A stretch of 10,492 nt of DNA from an uncultured Oscillospiraceae bacterium (lineage in GTDB: Bacteria > Bacillota > Clostridia > Oscillospirales > Oscillospiraceae). A program made the translations under genes and the position numbers. Below, piece by piece: positions 1-5,156 of the stretch; position 1 is the stretch's first letter; each line of letters opens with the position of its first letter. The stretch lies in assembly GCA_934567355.1 (NCBI GenBank), contig CAKTJC010000058.1, positions 1 to 10,492 on the forward strand, in the 5' to 3' direction. Under the pieces are notes generated by a model. The model was not told where the DNA came from and made no database searches. It saw only the letters and a list, made by a program, of their open reading frames with translations.

Positions 1-39
1 ATTCAGAGGTTATCCACCGTTTTTATTGGGCACCTATTG

Positions 40-45
40 TATAAT
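40..45 (+). promoter_or_regulatory. Possible -10 box upstream of the glycine-zipper gene
   Basis: A perfect TATAAT lies about 65 bases before the ATG at 111. No TTGACA-like -35 is present at 16-18 bases upstream (the 17-spaced hexamer is CCGTTT), and there is no TGn extension. It is therefore only a candidate promoter for the small gene that follows. Confidence 0.3.
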
Positions 46-110
46 GCGATTTTTGGTGTTTATGCGGTGTTGCCTTAGATTTTATCCGCGCAGCGTCCCC
101 GTGGGTTGCA

Positions 111-359
111 ATGGGGATTTTGCTGCTGATTCTTTTTGCAAAGGGGGCTTCTGACAAGAAGAAGGGGACAGCGCACGGAAACTATGGAACGGAAGGAATG
201 TGCCTTGGGATGTGTCTCGGCACTGCGTTGGGGGCTTCGTTTGGAGATAATGCGGGACTGGGCATTTCCATTGGCATGCTGATTGGTCTTGCCATCGGAT
301 CATGCATTTCCCGGCAAGAGGACGCGCAGAATGAAAAGAAAGAGCAGCATGATTCCTAA
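111..359 (+). CDS. Small glycine-zipper membrane protein, function unknown
   Basis: An 82-residue protein. It has a short hydrophobic N-terminus (residues 1-10), a charged linker (DKKKG, about 15-19), and then a Gly/Ala-rich hydrophobic stretch at about 29-65 with repeated small-residue spacing (GMCLGMCLGTALG, GISIGMLIGLAIG). The tail is charged (KKEQHDS). This pattern is that of small glycine-zipper proteins common in Clostridia, which probably insert into or associate with the membrane. No enzymatic motif is visible. The start is doubtful: no good ribosome binding site precedes the ATG at 111. The frame stays open back to a TAA at 42-44, reading IRAASPWVA just before the Met, which looks like a coding membrane segment. 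No ATG, GTG or TTG lies in that part of the frame. The gene may begin by an unusual start or carry an upstream frameshift. Nothing in the neighbourhood indicates its role. Confidence 0.6.
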   Translation: MGILLLILFAKGASDKKKGTAHGNYGTEGMCLGMCLGTALGASFGDNAGLGISIGMLIGLAIGSCISRQEDAQNEKKEQHDS

Positions 360-425
360 CGAAACTCATGTTCATGAAAATGAAAGCGGAAAGTAATTCA
401 AACAACAGCGCGAAAAATGTATAAC

Positions 426-452
426 GCTCTCCACCCACCAGTGGGGGAGAGC
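426..452. terminator. Hairpin between the glycine-zipper gene and asnA
   Basis: An inverted repeat of GCTCTCC plus CCCA against TGGG plus GGAGAGC gives an 11-bp stem with one bulged A and the loop CCAG. On the minus strand it is followed by CGTTATACATTTTTC, so it may be a second, backup terminator for asnA. On the plus strand there is no T run. It could also be only an mRNA 3'-end stabiliser for the plus-strand gene. Confidence 0.4.
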
Positions 453-490
453 ATGCCGTGTGGTTTACAGCTGCCAGACGAAATGCAAAG

Positions 491-520
491 CCCCGTGCCG
501 CGTGAATTTGCGGCACGGGG
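491..520 (-). terminator. asnA terminator hairpin
   Basis: Perfect 11-bp arms, CCCCGTGCCGC (491-501) and GCGGCACGGGG (510-520), with an 8-base loop. They begin nine bases after the asnA stop codon. Reading on the minus strand, the stem is followed by CTTTGCATTTCG, a modest T-rich tail. On the plus strand the stem is followed by an A run, so it works best in the asnA direction. Confidence 0.7.
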
Positions 521-529
521 AGAAAAAAT

Positions 530-1537
530 TTACAGCAGTGGGATACCTGCCTTTTCGCAGGCGTCAACGGTTGCGGCATCCCATACGCTGGACTGCACTT
601 CGCCGATGTGTGCGCAGCCCAGGAGGAGCATGGATAGCCGGGATTGGCCGATGCCGCCGCCGATGGTCAGGGGCAGCTCATCCGCCAGAAGCATTTTGTG
701 GAAGGGGAGCTTCCGGCGCTCGTCACAGCCGGCAAGCTTCAGCTGGCGATCCAGGGATTCCGCATCCACACGGATGCCCATGGAGGAGATTTCCAGCGCC
801 CGATCCAGTACCGCATCCCAGAAGAAGATGTCGCAGTTCAGTGCCCAATCGTCATAATCCGGGGCACGGCCGTCGTGGGGCTTGCCGGAGCGGAGAGCGC
901 CGCCAATCTGCATGATACAGGCAGTTTTGTGCTCCTTTACATAAGCTTTTTCCCGCTGGGAGGGAGTCAGGTCAGGGTACAGATCTTCCAGCTCCTGGGA
1001 GGTAACATAGCTGACTTCCGGGGTCAGTTCCGTGCGCAGCTGAGGATAGCGGACGTGAAGCCGGTCGTTGGTGTTGCAGATCGCGCGGACAATGGCTTTT
1101 ACGATCAGTTTCAGGAAGTCAAGATTCCGGTTTTCCCGGGTAATGATTTTTTCCCAGTCCCACTGGTCAACGTAAATAGAATGTACATTGTCCAGCTCTT
1201 CATCGCGGCGAATGGCGTTCATATCTGTGTACAGGCCATTGCCTACCGTAAAGTGATACCGTTTCAGGGCGAGACGCTTCCATTTTGCCAGGGAATGGAC
1301 TACCTGTGCGTCTGCACCCACTGCGGGAATATCGAAGCTGACAGGGCGCTCATAGCCGTTCAGATTGTCGTTCAGGCCGGAATCCTCGGTAACGAACAGC
1401 GGGGCAGAAACCCGCTTGAGATTTAAGGCAGATGAAAATTCATCCTGGAAGGTAGCCTTGATATAGGCAATTGCCCGCTGAGTATCATAGGCATCCAAAA
1501 CAGGGGTATAGTGCTGGGGAATGTAAATTTTGTTCAT
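530..1537 (-). CDS. asnA: Aspartate--ammonia ligase (asparagine synthetase A)
   Basis: Makes asparagine from aspartate and ammonia with ATP going to AMP and pyrophosphate, in the cytoplasm. It is a class II aminoacyl-tRNA-synthetase-like fold, unrelated to the glutamine-dependent AsnB. The protein has 335 residues, against about 330 in E. coli AsnA, and matches it along its length. Conserved blocks are SLAKWKR (82-88), YVDQWDWE (122-129), RAPDYDDW (224-231), SSMGIRVD (251-258) and the ATP-site motif GGGIGQSR (293-300). I chose the ATG at 1537 because GAAAGGGTG sits 8 bases upstream and the product then starts MNKIYIPQHY, in register with the family. An ATG further upstream at 1570 adds 11 residues without family support. 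The gene looks monocistronic, with its own promoter candidate and a hairpin right after the stop. Confidence 0.96.
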   Translation of the reverse strand: MNKIYIPQHYTPVLDAYDTQRAIAYIKATFQDEFSSALNLKRVSAPLFVTEDSGLNDNLNGYERPVSFDIPAVGADAQVVHSLAKWKRLALKRYHFTVGNGLYTDMNAIRRDEELDNVHSIYVDQWDWEKIITRENRNLDFLKLIVKAIVRAICNTNDRLHVRYPQLRTELTPEVSYVTSQELEDLYPDLTPSQREKAYVKEHKTACIMQIGGALRSGKPHDGRAPDYDDWALNCDIFFWDAVLDRALEISSMGIRVDAESLDRQLKLAGCDERRKLPFHKMLLADELPLTIGGGIGQSRLSMLLLGCAHIGEVQSSVWDAATVDACEKAGIPLL

Positions 1538-1570
1538 AAGGCGGTCACCCTTTCGTGAATGTATGCTCAC

Positions 1571-1913
1571 GTGTTTGCAAGTTCACGTTCTATTCTATTC
1601 ATTTTTGCCGCAAAAGCAAGAGAAATTTTTGAATTTTGATCCTAATTTGATGAAACAGGAAAAGAATATTTCCTCGGATATAAAATGATTGCTTTTGGAT
1701 ACAGAAAATATACAAGTCTGATGCATTCCGTTAATAAGATTATGTTGGAAGTGGGAGAGCCGAAAAGCATCCAAAGATTTCCTTAAAAATTTTTTGGAAA
1801 ACTGTGACGTTTCGTCTTCAAAATCCGTCTATATGGATGAGAGGCAATTCACGGAGCCTTTGAAGCAGCCCATTCCACCAACTACACACTCTATAATAAG
1901 GAGGAACAGAATA
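1571..1913. other. AT-rich intergenic stretch without a recognisable gene
   Basis: About 340 bases between asnA and the small gene at 1914. Apart from the asnA promoter region at its left end I see only very short ORFs. One is a 33-codon ORF at 1685-1786 with no ribosome binding site. I found no convincing -35/-10 pair for the plus-strand gene, although its promoter should lie here. No RNA gene or repeat was recognised. Confidence 0.6.
1592..1619 (-). promoter_or_regulatory. Candidate asnA promoter
   Basis: On the minus strand, TTGCTT (1614-1619) and TAGAAT (1592-1597) are 16 bases apart. This places the transcript start near 1585 and a leader of about 48 bases before the asnA ATG. The -10 matches 5 of 6 consensus bases and the -35 only 3 of 6. 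Downstream of the -10, the hexamer ACGTGA occurs twice, 16 bases apart (minus strand, 1583-1588 and 1567-1572), and could be a regulator site. Confidence 0.45.
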
Positions 1914-2090
1914 GTGAATACCCAAAGAGAATTACATACATCCGTGATTCGGAAAAGCGCATGGATCGATGCAGCAAATCGAATCGTATCGTTTCAGCAG
2001 ATCGGCGAAGCATCATGCTACACCGCAGATGAGCCGGAGTTCTGGCCCCATATTATGGAGCTGGTCAGTGTTGGCTACCGTTTGCAGTAA
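1914..2090 (+). CDS. Conserved-looking 58-residue protein, function unknown
   Basis: A 58-residue protein starting at GTG. The start is set by AAGGAGG at 1898-1904, nine bases upstream, much the best ribosome binding site in this stretch. The same frame is open to an ATG at 1794, but the extra 40 residues are low-complexity and have no ribosome binding site. The protein has a basic N-terminal part (VIRKSAWIDAANR), a middle rich in polar residues, and a C-terminal helix-like part ending in VSVGYRLQ. There is no signal peptide, membrane segment or metal-binding cluster. I have the impression of similar short Clostridia proteins ending in aromatic-Arg-aromatic/Leu-Gln, but cannot name a family or function. 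It is followed by a strong terminator and is convergent with tldE. Confidence 0.65.
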   Translation: MNTQRELHTSVIRKSAWIDAANRIVSFQQIGEASCYTADEPEFWPHIMELVSVGYRLQ

Positions 2091-2108
2091 TTTTTCCGAA
2101 TAAACCAT

Positions 2109-2146
2109 CGGCCACTGCCTTCTGGCAGTGGCCGAAATGTTTTTTT
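2109..2146. terminator. Strong intrinsic terminator between convergent genes
   Basis: Perfect 11-bp arms, CGGCCACTGCC (2109-2119) and GGCAGTGGCCG (2124-2134), with the tetraloop TTCT. On the plus strand AAATG and seven T (2140-2146) follow, a classic terminator for the small gene that ends at 2090. On the minus strand it lies just after the tldE stop, with a run of A before the stem and a less T-rich tail, so it can serve both directions. Confidence 0.88.
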
Positions 2147-2154
2147 GAAAGGTT

Positions 2155-3429
2155 TTAGAAGATTTTCAGGTTTTCCAAAACTGCCTTGTTCGGGCCAACG
2201 TAGCTATTGTGGATTGCCTCTTTAGAGGAAAGACGGATACCGCGCAGCGCCTCACTGACAGAACCGGAAATGGAAATGCCGGTAACGGGAGTGACTTTTT
2301 CACCGTCGTAGTAATAGGCCAGACGGATTTCGCCGCCGATATAATCGCTGAAGAAATCTACCTGCAGACCGGACATGGAGATGATCTCCAGATAAGGCTC
2401 CTTGCCGATATTCTCTTCGCTCAGGGTGCCGGCAGCCACATGCAGGCAGGGGAGATTGCCGGTAGGCTTTTCTCCCAGATACTGGCCGAAGCGATTGTCA
2501 CCGAAATAATTTACGGCTTTTCCGTCGTGCACGATATTTATCTGTCCCAGGGACATGCCATCCCTGTCAAATTTGACGCTGCGGACATTCCCTTTCATGG
2601 AGCCTTCCATGGTGATTTCAATGTGGTCACCGGTTGGCTCCTTTTGAATTTCATCCCCCTTGTGGAAGACGGTGGCATGACTGTAGACGGAGGAATAGCG
2701 CAGGGAGTTTGCAATTGCTGTAAAGAGCTCCTGCAATTCACCCTTGTTCAGTACTACCTTGCACTTCATTTCGGTCTGGGGCTTTTCCGCTTCATACCGT
2801 GCCTTTACGGCGGTCATCATATCGGCAATCTCTTGGTAGAGCGTTTCCTCGTCCAGATTGCTGAAATTATACTGCTCATAAAGCTCCACGCTCTGTTTTT
2901 CGCCGTTATAGGTGGGGATGGCTTCCACCATGGCATCATAACGAACCTGGCTCTTGCTGAGGCCACGGCTGTTGCAGACGGTTTCATGATGGCGGTTAAT
3001 GAAAACCTCCACGGCATTGAGCGTGCCATTGTCGATCCTGTTGGCACTGAAAACAGTGTTGGCAACGGTTGCAGCCAAGCCCTCCGGACTGAATTCGGAG
3101 AAATTGCTCTCAACCACATATTCGCCAGCCTCGTTTTCGGGCAGAGCATAGGGCTTGTTGTTGATCAGAAGCGCCTTCTGTGCCGCCTCGTCGATCAGCT
3201 TTTTCAGCTGCTCCGGGGTAGTGGAGGAGCACACCATAAAATCCGCATTGCCCAGAAAATCGCCGTGGGCGGCATACACCGTCACCCTTGTGTCGCAGGT
3301 ATCGGTGCAGCGGACGGTTTCCAGCTTGCCCTTGACAAAGAACATTTCGTAGCTCTTTTTCTTGTCCACGTTGATTTTGAAGTCCGTCACCCGGGCATCG
3401 GCACGGAGCATTGCTTCCAGTTGTTTCAT
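2155..3429 (-). CDS. tldE: TldE/PmbA-type subunit of the TldD/TldE metalloprotease
   Basis: A 424-residue protein of the PmbA/TldE family (E. coli TldE about 450). In the known complex TldE pairs with TldD and shapes the proteolytic chamber but carries no zinc site. In agreement, no HExxxH motif is present here. Family hallmarks are the N-terminal domain up to about residue 200 and the C-terminal beta-rich half with GTLSEENIG and GGEIRLAYYYDGEKV before the closing GISISGSV segment. In E. coli the pair matures microcin B17 and degrades unfolded peptides such as CcdA. The natural substrate here is unknown and no modified-peptide gene is recognised nearby. The ATG overlaps the tldD stop codon (ATGA, 3426-3429), so translation is probably coupled and the two subunits made in step. 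A terminator follows the stop. Confidence 0.9.
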   Translation of the reverse strand: MKQLEAMLRADARVTDFKINVDKKKSYEMFFVKGKLETVRCTDTCDTRVTVYAAHGDFLGNADFMVCSSTTPEQLKKLIDEAAQKALLINNKPYALPENEAGEYVVESNFSEFSPEGLAATVANTVFSANRIDNGTLNAVEVFINRHHETVCNSRGLSKSQVRYDAMVEAIPTYNGEKQSVELYEQYNFSNLDEETLYQEIADMMTAVKARYEAEKPQTEMKCKVVLNKGELQELFTAIANSLRYSSVYSHATVFHKGDEIQKEPTGDHIEITMEGSMKGNVRSVKFDRDGMSLGQINIVHDGKAVNYFGDNRFGQYLGEKPTGNLPCLHVAAGTLSEENIGKEPYLEIISMSGLQVDFFSDYIGGEIRLAYYYDGEKVTPVTGISISGSVSEALRGIRLSSKEAIHNSYVGPNKAVLENLKIF

Positions 3430-4829
3430 CCCAGCTTCACCCTCGCTTTCAGTGCAGGGCCGCCGTCACTGACGCGCACCCATTCTTTGTAGCCTTTGCC
3501 GCAGAAACCGGCGCCGGAGATTTCGAAATCGTCCGAAATCATGGAGATGGATTTCAGAAGATCGGGCACGTAGCCGCTCATCACGACAGGGGAGACGTAG
3601 TTATCCGTCAGCTTTCCGTCCACGATTTCAATGCCGTACTGCGCAACGCACTGGATCGCCCAGTTTTTGGGATCCTCCATGCCATTGTCAGTTTCAAAGA
3701 GCATATAGCCATGCTTGATGGAAGCAATCATGTCCTCCAGCTTGTCTGTCCCTTTTTCAAAGAATGTGTTGGTCATTCTGGAGTATGCCTTTCGGCGGGA
3801 GGATTCCCGGCGGCCATTGCCAGTTGGCACCGTGCCAAGTTGGGCGGCAGAGGCCAGATCGGAAAGTCCGGCGACCAGAATGCCATCCTTGATGATCTGG
3901 GTATTTCCCGCAAGGACACCGTCATCGTCAAAGAAGTAAGAGGCAACGCTCAGGGTGGCCGCCGCGCCGTCGCGCATATTGCAGATAGGGGAGGCGACAT
4001 ATTTCCCGACGTACTGCTTCGCCAGTGCTCTGTCCTTCACGAACTGATCCATTTCCACGCCGTGACCGAAAGCCTCGTGGGCAATCAGACCGGTAATGGA
4101 GGGCGCGGTAATCACATCGTAGATTCCCGGTTCTATCGGTTTTGCAAGGGTCAGGAAGTGTGCTTTCTTCACCAGTGCATCCATCCTGCCGGGCAGGGCT
4201 TCCATGACATCGTTTACGTGATCGGAGTCCGTAAAATCATACACTTGAACGGTCTTGTCATTTTCCTGATAGACCAAGAGCATCATACCGTTGACCCAGA
4301 CGTAATTCTGATCCAGCTCCCGATTTTCGGAAATAAAGAGCTTGGAGACCTCCATGGTGCTCAGCCGAACAAATGCATTGCGGATGCATTCGCTCTTTGC
4401 CTGAAGTGCCTTCTGCGTTTTTTCACAGAAACCCAGCAGTTGGGCATCTGAAAAACTCCCAAGATCCGAGGGGCGAACGAAGGATTTTACCAGGGGAGCA
4501 TCCTCTGGATGGACGCCATCGATGCAGTCCTCTCTCAGGATGCTGCTGATTTTGAAGGATTCCCTGATCTGTGCGGCTGCAGCCTGTACATCCTCACCGA
4601 TGTCATCCAGGGAATATTCAAAAAAGCAACTGCCGTTATTCAGCTTTACGACAAAGCCGCACTCCGTATCTTGTCCGTTATTGATATTGCTGGTGTTGAC
4701 ATCCACTTGAATGGATTTGGATTTCGTGTCCACACCCAGGACACTGACGTATGTAAATTGCTCTTTGAGGATGCTTACCAGAGCCTTTACACGCGATCTT
4801 CTGGAATTTAGAAATTCCGAAAAAGCCAT
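3426..4829 (-). CDS. tldD: TldD-type catalytic subunit of the TldD/TldE metalloprotease
   Basis: A 467-residue protein (E. coli TldD 481) of the TldD/PmbA metallopeptidase family, the zinc-bearing half of the TldD/TldE dimer. The active-site sequence HEAFGHGVE is at 251-259 (His251, Glu252, His256, Glu259). A C-terminal FCGKG (Cys443) is in the position of the family's cysteine metal ligand, so the protein should be active. I chose the ATG at 4829 because AGAAGG lies 8 bases upstream and MAFSEFLNSR is a normal family N-terminus. The frame stays open to 5012, but the added 61 residues run through the promoter and the feo terminator and are not coding. It is first in a two-gene operon with tldE. 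It belongs to a different transcript from the feo genes, despite sharing their direction. Confidence 0.94.
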   Translation of the reverse strand: MAFSEFLNSRRSRVKALVSILKEQFTYVSVLGVDTKSKSIQVDVNTSNINNGQDTECGFVVKLNNGSCFFEYSLDDIGEDVQAAAAQIRESFKISSILREDCIDGVHPEDAPLVKSFVRPSDLGSFSDAQLLGFCEKTQKALQAKSECIRNAFVRLSTMEVSKLFISENRELDQNYVWVNGMMLLVYQENDKTVQVYDFTDSDHVNDVMEALPGRMDALVKKAHFLTLAKPIEPGIYDVITAPSITGLIAHEAFGHGVEMDQFVKDRALAKQYVGKYVASPICNMRDGAAATLSVASYFFDDDGVLAGNTQIIKDGILVAGLSDLASAAQLGTVPTGNGRRESSRRKAYSRMTNTFFEKGTDKLEDMIASIKHGYMLFETDNGMEDPKNWAIQCVAQYGIEIVDGKLTDNYVSPVVMSGYVPDLLKSISMISDDFEISGAGFCGKGYKEWVRVSDGGPALKARVKLG

Positions 4830-4883
4830 ATTGAACGCCTTCTTTCCAAATTTTTTCGGCTTTCGCCAGAGTGGTTCCCGCAT

Positions 4884-4911
4884 ATTATACCATATTTCCT
4901 CCATAATGCAA
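4884..4911 (-). promoter_or_regulatory. tldD-tldE promoter
   Basis: On the minus strand TTGCAT (4906-4911), a 16-base spacer and a perfect TATAAT (4884-4889) preceded by TGG, an extended -10. Transcription should start near 4877, leaving a leader of about 48 bases. The -35 sits directly after the T run of the feo operon terminator, so the two transcripts are separated by almost nothing. Confidence 0.8.
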
Positions 4912-4912
4912 C

Positions 4913-4946
4913 AGAAAAAGGGGAGGCGCATTTTGCTGCGCCTCCC
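4913..4946 (-). terminator. Terminator of the feo operon
   Basis: Perfect 10-bp arms, GGGAGGCGCA and TGCGCCTCCC (4921-4930 and 4937-4946), with a 6-base loop. On the minus strand CCTTTTTCT follows. It lies nine bases past the stop of the Cys-rich peptide gene, the last gene of the operon. Confidence 0.88.
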
Positions 4947-4954
4947 ACTGGGAT

Positions 4955-5128
4955 TTACTTTTGCGTGTGGCAAGAACCATGCATCGCACAATGTGCGCAG
5001 TTGCCGCCGCACGCGGATTTACCCTCTTTCTTTTGTCGCACCAGGTAACGGACGATCAAACCGACGATCGCCAGCAGCACAATGCAAATCACGATGGTAC
5101 CGATATTTGTGGAAATCCATTGCAGCAT
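4955..5128 (-). CDS. FeoB-associated Cys-rich membrane protein
   Basis: A 57-residue protein directly downstream of feoB, 28 bases after its stop. Residues 9-30 are a single hydrophobic helix (IGTIVICIVLLAIVGLIVRY). A basic stretch follows (RQKKEGK), then a C-terminal cluster with Cys40, Cys44, Cys47 and Cys53 plus His46, His50 and His54, a plausible metal-binding tail. By the positive-inside rule the Cys tail faces the cytoplasm. This is the layout of the FeoB-associated Cys-rich membrane protein family found in Firmicutes and Bacteroidetes feo operons, where it seems to take the place of FeoC. Its biochemical role is not established; handing over Fe2+ at the cytoplasmic mouth of FeoB is a fair guess. 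The ribosome binding site is weak (AAGAAAGTG), suggesting lower expression or coupling to feoB. Confidence 0.88.
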   Translation of the reverse strand: MLQWISTNIGTIVICIVLLAIVGLIVRYLVRQKKEGKSACGGNCAHCAMHGSCHTQK

Positions 5129-5156
5129 CTTACATCACACTTTCTTTTCGGGGAAA

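Noticed and set aside
10..18. TTATCCACC, one base from a DnaA box
   Set aside because: A single isolated near-match with no cluster of further boxes and no dnaA/dnaN context does not support a replication origin.
1685..1786. 33-codon ORF in the asnA to 1914 gap
   Set aside because: No ribosome binding site, no start context, and a composition like the surrounding AT-rich spacer.
1892..1897. TATAAT just before the ribosome binding site of the 58-residue gene
   Set aside because: If used as a -10, transcription would begin within the ribosome binding site. No -35 is found at proper distance.
1794..1913. Upstream ATG extension of the 58-residue protein
   Set aside because: There is no ribosome binding site before the ATG at 1794, whereas AAGGAGG is ideally placed for the GTG at 1914. 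The extra residues look non-coding.
2209..3492. 427-codon ORF on the plus strand, and another at 3411-4451
   Set aside because: Both are antisense to tldE and tldD, which are securely identified. No ribosome binding site or recognisable domain is present.
4830..5012. N-terminal extension of TldD by 61 residues
   Set aside because: It runs back through the tldD promoter, the feo terminator and the end of the Cys-rich peptide gene. The family N-terminus and ribosome binding site fit the ATG at 4829.
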